A stretch of DNA of 64,000 nucleotides from Pelagibius sp037652055 (GCF_037652055.1 NZ_JBBKAH010000006.1:1-64000), one strand, 5' to 3'; numbered from the stretch's first letter, positions 7,017 through 16,226 are shown. Numbers and translations: made by a program. The notes: generated by a model from the sequence alone, not told the origin.

Positions 7017-9059
7017 ATGGATGGATCGGGGATTTTCGGCCAGTCGGCGGCGGGCGAAAGCGACACCAAAACTGGCCTGGAATCTGTGGATAACGCACCG
7101 CAGCTAGGAAGACAAGCCGCAACCCCGACCCCCCAGCAGGCGACCCTGCCGTTGCAGGCCGCGAACGACGACGCGCAGCCGGACGACGAGGAAGAACTTC
7201 TCGGCGCCGGCCAGATTCGCGACGAGTTCCAGAACGAGCGTGGCATCAAGGTGCACATGGACCGCAGCCGCGACGCCAACCTGACGATCTTCGGCAAGGC
7301 GACCCTGAGCGACCGCTATCTGATGCCGGGCGAGTCCTTCCAGGACCTCTTCGCCCGCGTCGCCGCCCACTACGCCGACGACAGCGCCCACGCCCAGCGG
7401 CTCTATGACTACATCTCGAAGCTGTGGTTCATGCCGGCGACGCCGGTGCTGTCCAACGGCGGCACCACCCGCGGCCTGCCGATCTCCTGCTTCCTCAACG
7501 AGGCCGGCGACAGTCTGGACGGCATCGTCGGGCTGTGGAACGAGAACGTCTGGCTGGCCGCGCGCGGCGGCGGGATCGGCAGCTACTGGGGCAACCTGCG
7601 CTCGATCGGCGAGCGGGTCGGCCACAACGGCAAGACCTCCGGCATCATCCCCTTCATCAGGGTCATGGATTCGCTGACCCTGGCGATCAGCCAGGGCTCG
7701 CTGCGCCGCGGCTCGGCGGCCTGCTACATCCCGATCTCGCATCCGGAAATCGAGGAATTCATCGAGCTGCGCCGGCCGACCGGCGGCGACCCCAACCGCA
7801 AGGCCTTGAACCTGCACCACGGCGTGGTGATCAGCGACGCCTTCATGCGCGCGGTGGAGAAGAACGAGGAATGGGGCCTGACCAGCCCGAAGGACGGCGC
7901 CGTCATCCGCAAGGTGCGCGCCCGCGATCTGTGGATCCGCATCCTCACCGCCCGCATCGAGACCGGTGAGCCCTACATCATCTACGGCGACCACGTGAAC
8001 CGGCACATCCCGGAGCATCACAAGCTGGCCGGCCTGACCGTGAAGATGTCGAACCTCTGCAGCGAGATCACCCTGCCGACCGGCGTCGACCACCACGGCG
8101 TCGACCGCACCGCCGTCTGCTGCCTCTCCTCGCTGAACCTCGAGACCTACTTCGAGTGGCACGAGGAAGAGAGCTTCATCGAGGACGTCATGCGCTTCCT
8201 CGATAACGTGCTGCAGGACTTCATCGACAAGGCGCCCGAGGGCATGGCGCGCGCCAAGTATTCGGCGATGCGCGAGCGCTCGGTCGGCCTCGGCGTGATG
8301 GGCTTCCACTCCTTCATGCAGGCCAACGGCATTCCGCTGGAAGGCGTCATGGCCAAGGTGTGGAACAAGAAGGTCTTCGCCCACATCCGCAAGGGCGCCG
8401 ACGCCGCCTCCAAGAAGCTGGCCGAGGAGCGCGGCGCCTGCCCGGATGCCGCGGAGTTCGGCTTCATGGAGCGCTTCTCCAACAAGATGGCGATTGCGCC
8501 GACGGCCTCGATCTCGATCATCTGCGGCGGCGCCTCGCCGGGCATCGAACCGATCGCGGCCAATTCCTTCACCCACAAGACGCTGTCGGGCTCCTTCAAC
8601 GTGCGCAACAAGCACCTGGCGGCGCTGCTGGAGGAAAAGGGTCAGAACACCGAGGAGGTGTGGACCTCGATCACCATCAACGGCGGTTCGGTGCAGCACC
8701 TCGATTTCCTCAGCGACGACGAGAAGGACGTCTTCAAGACCGCCTTCGAGCTGGACCAGCGCTGGCTCATCGAGCACGCCGGCGACCGCGCGCCGTTCAT
8801 CTGCCAGGCGCAGTCGCTGAACGTCTTCGTGCCGGCCGACGTGCACAAGCGCGACCTGCACCAGATTCACTATCAGGCGTGGAAGAAGGGCGTGAAGAGC
8901 CTCTACTACTGCCGCTCCAAGTCGATCCAGCGCGCCGAATCGGCCATCCCGATGACGCCGACGGCGGCGGTCCCCTATCTCGGCAAGATCGCCTCCAAGG
9001 GCGTCGCCGCGGCAGCCGCTTCCACCACCGACTACGAGGAGTGCCTCGCCTGTCAGTAG
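7017..9059 (+). CDS. nrdA: Class I ribonucleoside-diphosphate reductase, alpha subunit
   Basis: The 680-residue large subunit reduces NDPs to dNDPs. Active-site cysteines are visible: Cys158 (ISCFLNEAGDS), the thiyl radical Cys348 (NLCSEI) and Cys369 (CCLSSLNLE); the C-terminal shuttle pair is ECLACQ (676/679). The first 80 residues are acidic and Gln/Ala-rich, with no ATP-cone motif, so the usual dATP off-switch appears absent. The ATG at 7017 follows GAGGGGAAAAAGC; the frame extends upstream but without a good start. nrdB follows 334 bases downstream in the same direction. Confidence 0.95.
   Translation: MDGSGIFGQSAAGESDTKTGLESVDNAPQLGRQAATPTPQQATLPLQAANDDAQPDDEEELLGAGQIRDEFQNERGIKVHMDRSRDANLTIFGKATLSDRYLMPGESFQDLFARVAAHYADDSAHAQRLYDYISKLWFMPATPVLSNGGTTRGLPISCFLNEAGDSLDGIVGLWNENVWLAARGGGIGSYWGNLRSIGERVGHNGKTSGIIPFIRVMDSLTLAISQGSLRRGSAACYIPISHPEIEEFIELRRPTGGDPNRKALNLHHGVVISDAFMRAVEKNEEWGLTSPKDGAVIRKVRARDLWIRILTARIETGEPYIIYGDHVNRHIPEHHKLAGLTVKMSNLCSEITLPTGVDHHGVDRTAVCCLSSLNLETYFEWHEEESFIEDVMRFLDNVLQDFIDKAPEGMARAKYSAMRERSVGLGVMGFHSFMQANGIPLEGVMAKVWNKKVFAHIRKGADAASKKLAEERGACPDAAEFGFMERFSNKMAIAPTASISIICGGASPGIEPIAANSFTHKTLSGSFNVRNKHLAALLEEKGQNTEEVWTSITINGGSVQHLDFLSDDEKDVFKTAFELDQRWLIEHAGDRAPFICQAQSLNVFVPADVHKRDLHQIHYQAWKKGVKSLYYCRSKSIQRAESAIPMTPTAAVPYLGKIASKGVAAAAASTTDYEECLACQ
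7085..7093 (-). promoter_or_regulatory. DnaA-box-like 9-mer inside nrdA 5' end
   Basis: TGTGGATAA is an exact match to the DnaA consensus TTATCCACA read on the minus strand. It lies 69 bases into nrdA, close to the degenerate boxes in the upstream palindrome. A single 9-mer can occur by chance. Confidence 0.3.
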
Positions 9060-9393
9060 ACCTCCAGTAGATCGGGGCCGCGACCGCCCCGAGGCGGGCG
9101 TTCGCGGTCTGGCGTGACCTTCGAAGGACCTGTCGCGGGCGCTCGACGCCCCGGGCACTTCGGGGGGTGCAAGGGGCCGGTGGTTCGGGGGGACCGCCGG
9201 CCCCTACTTCCCGCGGCCCCAGCTTTCACGGGCCCTGATTTTAGCGCCCGTTATCCCCGCTTTTCAGGAGCAGTTACCGGTTTCCCCCGACGCCTGATCT
9301 TGTATTCAATAGTCCCCCTATGATCGACCAACCGGCGGCGGCGCCCCTGACCGAAGAGCGCGCGCCAAGAGAAGTAAATGGAGGCCCTGCCCG
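9060..9393 (+). other. nrdA-nrdB spacer with GC-rich hairpin
   Basis: No gene. A stem of 12 pairs (GGGGCCGGTGGT at 9173-9184 with ACCGCCGGCCCC at 9193-9204, one G-T pair) has no T-tract after it; it may be an RNA-processing or partial termination site that sets the alpha:beta ratio. A GGAGG ribosome site precedes nrdB. Confidence 0.4.
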
Positions 9394-10353
9394 ATGTCGC
9401 TGCTGGATGCCAGCCCCGTCTACAAGCCCTTCCGCTACCCCTGGGCCTATGACGCCTGGCTGATGCAGCAGCGCCTGCATTGGCTGCCCGAAGAGGTGCC
9501 CCTGGCCGACGACGTGAAGGACTGGAACCGCAACCTGACGGATTCCGAGCGCAACCTGCTGAGCCAGATCTTCCGCTTCTTCACGCAGTCCGACGTCGAG
9601 GTGAACAACTGCTACATGCGGCACTACAGCCGCGTGTTCCAGCCGACCGAAGTGCAGATGATGCTGTCCGCCTTCTCCAACATGGAGACGGTGCACATCG
9701 CCGCCTATTCCTACCTGCTGGATACCATCGGCATGCCGGAGGCCGAGTACTCCGCCTTCCTCCACTACAAGGAGATGAAGGACAAGTACGACTACATGCA
9801 GGAATTCGGCTGCGACACCAAGGAGGACATCGCCAAGACCCTGGCCGTCTTCGGCGCCTTCACCGAGGGCCTGCAGCTCTTCGCCTCCTTCGCGATCCTC
9901 TTGAACTTCCCGCGCTTCAACAAGATGAAGGGCATGGGCCAGATCGTCACCTGGTCGGTGCGCGACGAGTCGCTGCACACCCAGTCGGCGATCCGCCTGT
10001 TCAAGACCTTCATCGAGGAGAACCCGGAGGTCTGGAACGACGCCTTCGAGAAGGATCTCTACAAGGCCTGCGAGACCATCGTCACCCACGAGGACGCCTT
10101 CATCGACCTTGCCTTCGAGCAGGGCGCCATCGAGGGCCTGGAGCCCGGCGACGTGAAGGCCTACATCCGCTACATCGCCGACCGCCGCCTGACCCAGCTG
10201 GGCCTGCAGCCGATCTACCGCACGGAGAAGAACCCGCTGCCCTGGCTGGACGCCATCCTCAACGGCGTCGAGCACACCAACTTCTTCGAAAATCGCTCCA
10301 CCGAGTATTCCAAGGCCGCCACCCAGGGCAGCTGGGAAGAGGCCTTCGACTAA
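9394..10353 (+). CDS. nrdB: Class I ribonucleoside-diphosphate reductase, beta subunit
   Basis: The 319-residue ferritin-like subunit makes the radical for NrdA. Metal ligands are recognisable: Asp67 or Glu69 (QSDVEV), Glu98 and His101 (METVH), Glu158 (FTEGL), Glu192 and His195 (RDESLH). Tyr105 sits four residues after His101, exactly as Tyr122 after His118 in E. coli R2, so a tyrosyl radical is likely. GGAGG lies upstream of the ATG. The C-terminus (GSWEEAFD) is the acidic tail that docks on the alpha subunit. Shorter than E. coli R2 (375 aa), as in many alphaproteobacteria. Confidence 0.95.
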   Translation: MSLLDASPVYKPFRYPWAYDAWLMQQRLHWLPEEVPLADDVKDWNRNLTDSERNLLSQIFRFFTQSDVEVNNCYMRHYSRVFQPTEVQMMLSAFSNMETVHIAAYSYLLDTIGMPEAEYSAFLHYKEMKDKYDYMQEFGCDTKEDIAKTLAVFGAFTEGLQLFASFAILLNFPRFNKMKGMGQIVTWSVRDESLHTQSAIRLFKTFIEENPEVWNDAFEKDLYKACETIVTHEDAFIDLAFEQGAIEGLEPGDVKAYIRYIADRRLTQLGLQPIYRTEKNPLPWLDAILNGVEHTNFFENRSTEYSKAATQGSWEEAFD

Positions 10354-10395
10354 AGAGTGGCCGGCGCCTCTCAGCGCAACCCGCCACAGCCAGCT

Positions 10396-10497
10396 TTGTC
10401 ATCCCGGCACCTGTTGCCGGGATCCATGGACCTAACCGCCCGCTCGGTGCCGGTCGCCGATGCCACTGGGCCCGCGGGTCAAGCCCCGGGACGACAG
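10396..10497. repeat. Intergenic palindromic repeat element (candidate)
   Basis: The ends TTGTCATCCCGG (10396-10407) and CCGGGACGACAG (10486-10497) are near-perfect inverted repeats, and the left end has its own hairpin (CCCGGCA...TGCCGGG then ATCCATGG). This layout is that of dispersed intergenic repeats common in alphaproteobacteria. Only one copy is seen in this window, so dispersal is inferred. Confidence 0.45.
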
Positions 10498-10564
10498 CGG
10501 TGCGGTCGCACCTCTCTCGCCTCCTCTCCCACCGTCACCCTCGGGCATGACAGTTGAGAGCGCG

Positions 10565-11689
10565 CTATCCCTGCCTTGCCTCGATCATCGCCTCACGGCA
10601 GCGCTTGTAGCGCGCTGATGCCGTGTAGTCGATCTTGTAGCGGGTCCGGACGTAGCCGATCAGCGACAGCTTCGTGCAGGCGAAGTAGTGGTCCCTCACG
10701 GCATGAATGAGGCAGTCGCCGAACGTCACCGCATGCGAATTCTGGTAGCAGCTCCGCAGGTGCCACGTGTCTTGATTGCTGTAGTTGCGGATTTGCATGT
10801 CGAGGGAACGAACCAAAGCAGCCCGCTCCCCTTCCAGTTCCTCGGCACTGAAGCATTCCCCAAGGTCCCGCGGCAATTCGCGTTGATCCTCAGCATTCCA
10901 TCCCATGGCCAGCAACCGCCCGGCAACGGCGAGAGATCCCGGCACGGGGCAGTCCTCTGGTCCCGTGAAGTCACGCCAGAACAACTCCGAAGCGATACCT
11001 GCGACATATGGATCGGCTTCCGCCATGCCGAGAGCGAAATAGGCAGTCAGCAACGCCTCGCCCTCGGGCGTACCTGATTCGCCTGATCGAGAAATTTCGA
11101 GGATGTCGAAAGCGCCTTTGATCATGCGCAGGTTGCCGATCTGCTGGCTGCCCTTGCGAACCGCCTCATCGGTCAGTTCGTCGCCGCAGTCGTAGCCGCC
11201 TAAGGTGCAAAGCCAGGCGAGGCGCCAGTAACGCGCGCCGGCTTCGCCCCACGCGCTTGGCCGATCTTGAACAGCGCGCAGCAGCAGGCCGAAAGCATCC
11301 TCCGCCGAGAGCCGCACGGCCTTCTCGTCCGGAGTCAACATCCAGGCGCTGTAGTCCGGCCAGAAGCGCGATTCGGCGAGCTGGAAGATGCCCTCTTCGT
11401 CGCCAGCCGTTGCCGCCTGCTCGAAGGCCGCGACCGCGGCCTCGTAGTCGCGCTCTTCATACAGCGGATCGGAAGAGAGATAGCCGAGCAGCACGTCGGC
11501 CTCGGCCACGCCCTGAGCGCTCAATTCCTCCAGGATCACCTTGGCCTGCGTGTCCTTCAGATCGGCGAAATGCTGCGCCGCCTGCTTGATCCGCGCATCC
11601 ACGTCCGACGCCGCGGCGGCGGGCGTGGCAAAGCCCGCCATCATCACCACCCCGGCCAATACGGCAGCTTTCAAGACTGACTCGGACAC
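10565..11689 (-). CDS. Exported hypothetical protein, Sel1/TPR-like helical
   Basis: A signal peptide (AAVLAGVVMMAGFATPAAAA) is followed by helical repeats: DVLLGYLSSDPLYEERDYEAAVAAFEQAATAGDEEGIFQLAE resembles one Sel1 unit. The C-terminal half has scattered cysteines (about nine), suggesting disulfides in the periplasm. The GTG at 11689 with AGGGGGAG six bases upstream is preferred; an in-frame ATG at 11737 is possible but lacks a ribosome site. Base composition is visibly less GC-rich than neighbours. It is the last gene before the nrdB repeat and convergent with nrdB. No family beyond the repeat could be assigned. Confidence 0.7.
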   Translation of the reverse strand: MSESVLKAAVLAGVVMMAGFATPAAAASDVDARIKQAAQHFADLKDTQAKVILEELSAQGVAEADVLLGYLSSDPLYEERDYEAAVAAFEQAATAGDEEGIFQLAESRFWPDYSAWMLTPDEKAVRLSAEDAFGLLLRAVQDRPSAWGEAGARYWRLAWLCTLGGYDCGDELTDEAVRKGSQQIGNLRMIKGAFDILEISRSGESGTPEGEALLTAYFALGMAEADPYVAGIASELFWRDFTGPEDCPVPGSLAVAGRLLAMGWNAEDQRELPRDLGECFSAEELEGERAALVRSLDMQIRNYSNQDTWHLRSCYQNSHAVTFGDCLIHAVRDHYFACTKLSLIGYVRTRYKIDYTASARYKRCREAMIEARQG

Positions 11690-11782
11690 ACTCTCCCCCT
11701 TCCCCAATCTCCCAAGACCTCCAACCTTAACGTTCAATATCCGGGGAGTCCCGTCTCCGGAGGTGGTGCCGGAGCCCCGCCC

Positions 11783-12229
11783 CTACGCCGGCGCCTCCAG
11801 CGACACCCTGCCGTCGTCCCGAAGCGTCCAGAAGGGGTTCCAGGCGACTTCCCAGGGGTGGCCGTCGGGGTCGGCGAAGTAGCCGGCGTAGCCGCCCCAG
11901 TCGGTCTTCTCCGCGGGCTTCAGGACGAGACCGCCCGCCGCCGCGGCCTCCGCGAGGACGGCATCCACCTCGGCCTCGCTGCGGGTGTTGTAAGCGAGGG
12001 CGAGGCCGCCGAAGCTCTGGCCGGGCTCGATCGCGGCCAGGGTCAGCCGGCCGTCCGCGGCCAGGCTGTCGCGGCCCCACAGCGCCAGGATCATGCCGCC
12101 GAGCTGGTAGAAAGCCACCTCTGCTTCGACCCCGCCGTTCCGGCTCCAGCCGAGTCCTTCCTCGTAGAACTTCCGCGCCCGCGCGAGATCGCGGACGCCC
12201 AGGGTTACCAGGCTCAACCTTTGTTCCAT
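11783..12229 (-). CDS. VOC-family (glyoxalase/bleomycin-resistance fold) protein
   Basis: The 148-residue product has the paired beta-alpha-beta-beta-beta modules of the VOC superfamily: LSLVTLGVRDLARARKFYEE at the start and GYFADPDGHPWEVAWNP at the end, where the final Glu is a metal ligand in the family. Such enzymes bind a divalent metal and act on thiol adducts, catechols or drugs; the substrate cannot be told here. ATG 12229 follows GGAGGG. It diverges from the ArsR gene, so the AT-rich operator region between them could affect both. Confidence 0.82.
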   Translation of the reverse strand: MEQRLSLVTLGVRDLARARKFYEEGLGWSRNGGVEAEVAFYQLGGMILALWGRDSLAADGRLTLAAIEPGQSFGGLALAYNTRSEAEVDAVLAEAAAAGGLVLKPAEKTDWGGYAGYFADPDGHPWEVAWNPFWTLRDDGRVSLEAPA

Positions 12230-12359
12230 CGCGCACCCTCCTCTTGCCGGGCCGGGTAGCCTAGCGGGGCAGGCTCGCGACAATCTCCTGTCAATTGCGG
12301 ACTGCAGCCCTCGCCAAAGCGGTCCAAGCCCTTGGGTTTTCAGCCACAATAATTTATAA

Positions 12360-12387
12360 TTGCCTATATAGGCAAATAGCTATATAG
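12360..12387. promoter_or_regulatory. Tandem palindromic operator for the ArsR regulator
   Basis: TTGCCTATATAGGCAA (12360-12375) is a perfect 16-base palindrome. A second copy of its core, CTATATAG, sits at 12380-12387, centre to centre 16 bases (about 1.5 helical turns). Both lie 25-52 bases before the ArsR start in an AT-rich patch overlapping the expected promoter. Autoregulation is the natural reading. Confidence 0.7.
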
Positions 12388-12411
12388 GTATTTTCCGAAG
12401 AAGGAGAACAC

Positions 12412-12738
12412 ATGGACAAGATCTTCGAAGCCCTGTCGTCAACCAGCCGGCGCAAGATCCTCGCCTATCTCTCCGAGGGTCCGATGCACGCCGGCGACGT
12501 CGCGGCGAAGTTCGATCTCTCGCAACCAACCGTCTCCAAGCATTTGCGGATTCTGGAGGAGGCCGGTCTGCTGGTTTCCACCCGGCACAAGAACTTCATC
12601 CGCTACGAGGTGAAGAAGGACGTGCTGGTCGGGCGGCTGTTCGACTTCATGACCAACTTCTGCAGCGTGTCCCAAGAACTGAAGCGTGAAGCAATCGAGA
12701 AGCTGAAGGCGGAAGAGGCCGACGAGAAAAAGGCCTGA
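12412..12738 (+). CDS. ArsR-family (SdpR-like) winged-helix repressor
   Basis: The 108-residue product is a compact winged helix: FEALSSTSRRKILAYLSEGP (helices 1-2), then AAKFDLSQPTVSKHLRILEE (recognition helix about residues 40-52) and a beta wing ending FIRYEV. No cysteine pair of metal-sensing ArsR proteins is present, and the sequence is closer to the SdpR/YczG-type ligandless group. GAAGAAGGAG precedes the ATG. It is followed after 52 bases by a fatty-acid desaturase in the same direction, so it probably controls that gene and itself through the palindromes upstream. Confidence 0.9.
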   Translation: MDKIFEALSSTSRRKILAYLSEGPMHAGDVAAKFDLSQPTVSKHLRILEEAGLLVSTRHKNFIRYEVKKDVLVGRLFDFMTNFCSVSQELKREAIEKLKAEEADEKKA

Positions 12739-12790
12739 GGTCCGGCTGCGCGGCGCTCGCGTTCACGCCCGATCGAGGAGGGTTTTCGCG

Positions 12791-13729
12791 ATGTCGCAAT
12801 GTATCTCGACCAAACGGGTCAAAGCCGGTCCGGGTGTCGACGCCAGCGAAGGAACCGTGCGCTGGCGTCCGATGAAATCGCTCTGGGTCTCCGGCATGAC
12901 CGTCGCCGGCGTCGGCGGTGCCTTCCTCACCTTCTCCTGGGATGCCCTCGCCCTTTTTCTGGTGACCACCAGCATCACCATCTGCGCCGGCCACTCCGTC
13001 GGCATGCACCGCCTGCTGATCCACCGCAGTTTCAAGGCCCCGCGCTGGCTCGAGTACCTGCTGGTCTGGCTCGGCGTGCTGGTAGGCATGGCCGGCCCCT
13101 TCGGCATGATCAAGGCGCACGACCTGCGCGACTGGGCACAGCGCCAGAAGCACTGCCACGACCACTCCAGTCACCGCCGTCCGTTCCTGATCGATGCCTT
13201 CTGGCAGATGCACTGCGACCTCGAACTGGCGCATCCGCCGCGCTTCGTGATCGAAGAGGAAGTCCGCAACGATGCCTTCTACCGCTTCCTCGAACGCCAC
13301 TGGATGGCGCAGAACGTCCTGCTGGGCGTCGTCTTCTTCGCCATCGGCGGCCTCCCCGGAGTGATCTGGGGCGTCTGCCTGCGCGTCGCAGTGTCGCTGA
13401 CCGGTCACTGGCTAATCGGCCACTACGCCCACCGCCGGCCGCAGGGTCACTGGTATGTCGCCGGCGTCGCCGTGCAGGGCTTCAACGTGCCCTACGCCGG
13501 GCTCATCACTTTCGGTGAGTCGTGGCACAACAATCACCATGCCTTCCCCTCCTCCGCACGCCTGGGACTGGAGCCGGGGCAGGCCGACCCCGGCTGGTGG
13601 TTCATCCTGGGATTGAAGAAGCTTGGTCTCGCCTCGGACATCCAGACCCCCGAGACCCTGCCGCCGCGCTGGGAACTGCGCCGATTGCACGGCGACGACG
13701 CCATCGCGGCGCAGCCGGCAACTGCCTGA
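12791..13729 (+). CDS. Acyl-CoA/acyl-lipid fatty-acid desaturase
   Basis: The 312-residue membrane protein has the histidine clusters of the di-iron desaturases: H68 with HRLLIH (73-78), HCHDHSSH (121-128) and HNNHH (246-250). Four hydrophobic segments surround them. It would insert a double bond, likely delta-9, in acyl chains using O2 and a ferredoxin or cytochrome b5-type donor not encoded nearby. The second box reads HDHSSHR rather than HxxHH, a mild deviation. GGAGG is about ten bases before the ATG. The gene follows the ArsR regulator, suggesting controlled membrane fluidity. Confidence 0.85.
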   Translation: MSQCISTKRVKAGPGVDASEGTVRWRPMKSLWVSGMTVAGVGGAFLTFSWDALALFLVTTSITICAGHSVGMHRLLIHRSFKAPRWLEYLLVWLGVLVGMAGPFGMIKAHDLRDWAQRQKHCHDHSSHRRPFLIDAFWQMHCDLELAHPPRFVIEEEVRNDAFYRFLERHWMAQNVLLGVVFFAIGGLPGVIWGVCLRVAVSLTGHWLIGHYAHRRPQGHWYVAGVAVQGFNVPYAGLITFGESWHNNHHAFPSSARLGLEPGQADPGWWFILGLKKLGLASDIQTPETLPPRWELRRLHGDDAIAAQPATA

Positions 13730-13883
13730 CCCCGCCCGAACAGGCGGCACACGAACGACCGCAACCCGGCCCCTTCGCACAGAAGCGTCACGACTTTCTC
13801 CTTGGTCGCGGGCGGGGCGGTCGCCTATCATCGGGGCCATTCCTCACTCGTAGACCCATCTCATCACGGAGAACCTTTAAGCC

Positions 13884-16226
13884 ATGGGGCGATTTGGCGT
13901 AGGCCAGGGCCTGCGCCGGGTGGAAGACCTGCGCTTCCTCACCGGCGACGGCCAGTACAGTGACGATATCCGGCTGGAGGGGCAGTGCCACGGCGTCGTG
14001 GTGCGCAGCCCCTTCGCCCACGCGACGATCACCGCCATCGATCTGGACGACGCCAAGGCGGCGCCCGGCGTGCTGGCCGTCTACACCGTCGAGGACCTGG
14101 ATGCCGACGGCGTCGGCAACATTCCCTGCCTGGTGCCCATGCCCGGCAAGAACGGCAGCAAGACCGTCATGCCGCCGCGCCCGGCGCTGGCGCGCGGGCG
14201 CGCGCGCTTCGCCGGCGACCCGATTGCCTTCGTGGTCGCCGAGACCGCGCAGCAGGCGCGCGACGCCGCCGAACTGGTGATGGTCGACTACGACACCCTG
14301 CCGGCGGTGACCGACACCAAGACCGCCAGCGCACCCGGCCAGCCGCAGGTCTGGGATGAGGCGCCCAACAACACGAGCCTGGTGTGGGAGGCCGGCGACG
14401 AGGCCGGTACCAAGGCCGCTTTCGAAAAGGCGGCGCACGTCACGCGGCTGGAGTTCGTGAACAACCGCATCGTCGTGAATTCGATGGAGCCGCGCGCGGC
14501 CATCGGCGACTACGACAAGGCGAGCGAGACCTTCACCCTCTACACCGGCTCGCAGGGCTCGCACCGCTTCCTGGCGCCGCTCTGCGACAGGGTCTTCAAC
14601 ATTCCCAAGGAGAAGATGCACGTCATCACGCCGGACGTCGGCGGCGGCTTCGGGATGAAGATCTTCGTCTACCCCGAGACCGTGCTGGTGCTCTTCGCCG
14701 CGCGGCGCCTGGGCCGCCCGGTGCGCTGGAATGCCGATCGCGGCGAGGGCTTCCTCAGCGATACCCAGGGGCGCGACCACGTTAGCCTCGCCGAACTGGC
14801 GCTGGACGGCGATCACCGCATCCTCGGCCTGCGCGTCACCACCACCGCCAACATGGGTGCCTATCTTTCCAGCTACGCCCCCTTCATCCCGACCGGCTGC
14901 TATGCGCCGATGCTGAGCGGGCTCTACACGATCCCGGTCGGCTATGCCGAGGTCACCACGGTGTTCACCAACACCGTGCCGGTCGACGCCTATCGCGGCG
15001 CCGGGCGGCCCGAGGCGGCCTACCTGGTGGAGCGCCTGATCGACGCCGCCGCGCGCGACGTCGGCATCGCGCCGGACGAGCTGCGCCGGCGCAACTTCAT
15101 CCCGCCCCAGGCGATGCCCTACACCACCGCCTTCGGCGAGACCTACGACAGCGGCGACTTCCCCGGCATGCTGGCGCGCGGCCTCGCCGCCGCCGACCAT
15201 GCCGGCTTCGAGACGCGCCGCAAAGAGGCCGCCGCCGCCGGCAAGCTGCGCGGCCTGGGCTTTGCCTGCTACGGCGAGGTCTGCGGCTCCAACGGCGAGG
15301 AGACCGCGCGCCTGAAGGTGAAGGACGACGGCGGCATCGAACTGTGGATCGGCACCCAGTCCAACGGCCAGGGCCATTTCACGGCCTATACGCAGCTGAT
15401 CGCCGACAAGCTGGGCGCCGAGCCGGATCAGATCACCGTGCACCAGGGCGATTCCTGGGACCTGCCGCAGGGCGGCGGCACCGGCGGCTCGCGCTCGCTG
15501 CTGATGGGCGGCCAGGCCATCGACGGCGCGGCCGACAAGGTGATCGAGCGCGCGCGCAAGATCGCCGGCCACCTGCTGGAGGCCGCCGAGGCCGACATCG
15601 AGTTCGTCGAAGGCCGCTTCACCGTGGTCGGCACCGACAAGTTCGTGAATCTGGGCCAGGTCGCAAAAGCCGCCAAGGAAGACGGCGCGCTGCCCGACGG
15701 CATGAAGGGCGAACTACAGGACCAGCATCACCTGGTCGCCGGCAAGCAGACCTATCCCAACGGCTGCCACCTCTGCGAACTGGAGGCCGACCCGGAGACC
15801 GGCACGGTGAAGATCGTGCGCTATACAGTGGTCGACGATTTCGGCGTCATCGTGAACCCGCTGATGGCCGCGGGCCAGGTGCACGGCGGCACCGCCCAGG
15901 GCATCGGCCAGGCGCTGCTGGAACACACGGTCTATGACACCGAGGGGCAGCTGCTGACAGGCTCCTTCATGGATTACTGCATGCCGCGCGCCGACGATCT
16001 GCCCGCCATCGACCTGACGCTGGTCGAGGACACGCCCTGCACCACCAACCCGATGGGCGTGAAGGGTGCCGGCGAGGCGGGCGCCATCGGGGCCTGCCCG
16101 GCGGTCATCAACGCGCTGGTCGATGCGCTGGCGCCGCTCGGCATCCGCCACGTCGACATGCCCGCGACACCGGAGAAGGTGTGGCGCGCGATACACGATG
16201 CCCAGCAGCGGGAGGCCGCGGAGTGA
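13884..16226 (+). CDS. Molybdopterin-binding large subunit, CO-dehydrogenase-like form II
   Basis: The 780-residue protein is a complete xanthine-oxidase-family large subunit: N-terminal hammerhead domain (RRVEDLRFLTGDGQYSDDI), molybdopterin domain with GGGFGMK and the loop AYRGAGR (about 369-375), and the catalytic Glu about 731 (GVKGAGEAGA). AYRGAGR marks form II (BMS) CoxL relatives; true CO dehydrogenases have AYRCSFR with the copper-binding Cys, so CO oxidation is unlikely. No 2Fe-2S or FAD subunit genes flank it, which is unusual. It overlaps cysQ by four bases. Substrate unknown. Confidence 0.9.
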   Translation: MGRFGVGQGLRRVEDLRFLTGDGQYSDDIRLEGQCHGVVVRSPFAHATITAIDLDDAKAAPGVLAVYTVEDLDADGVGNIPCLVPMPGKNGSKTVMPPRPALARGRARFAGDPIAFVVAETAQQARDAAELVMVDYDTLPAVTDTKTASAPGQPQVWDEAPNNTSLVWEAGDEAGTKAAFEKAAHVTRLEFVNNRIVVNSMEPRAAIGDYDKASETFTLYTGSQGSHRFLAPLCDRVFNIPKEKMHVITPDVGGGFGMKIFVYPETVLVLFAARRLGRPVRWNADRGEGFLSDTQGRDHVSLAELALDGDHRILGLRVTTTANMGAYLSSYAPFIPTGCYAPMLSGLYTIPVGYAEVTTVFTNTVPVDAYRGAGRPEAAYLVERLIDAAARDVGIAPDELRRRNFIPPQAMPYTTAFGETYDSGDFPGMLARGLAAADHAGFETRRKEAAAAGKLRGLGFACYGEVCGSNGEETARLKVKDDGGIELWIGTQSNGQGHFTAYTQLIADKLGAEPDQITVHQGDSWDLPQGGGTGGSRSLLMGGQAIDGAADKVIERARKIAGHLLEAAEADIEFVEGRFTVVGTDKFVNLGQVAKAAKEDGALPDGMKGELQDQHHLVAGKQTYPNGCHLCELEADPETGTVKIVRYTVVDDFGVIVNPLMAAGQVHGGTAQGIGQALLEHTVYDTEGQLLTGSFMDYCMPRADDLPAIDLTLVEDTPCTTNPMGVKGAGEAGAIGACPAVINALVDALAPLGIRHVDMPATPEKVWRAIHDAQQREAAE

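Noticed and set aside
7104..9158. 684-residue leftward frame over nrdA (and similar long antisense frames over coxL-like, M20 and ABC genes)
   Set aside because: High GC content makes long antisense frames common; the products have no domain pattern while the opposite strand encodes known enzymes.
13884..16226. True aerobic CO dehydrogenase
   Set aside because: Active-site loop is AYRGAGR, not AYRCSFR, and partner subunits are absent, so CO oxidation is not supported.
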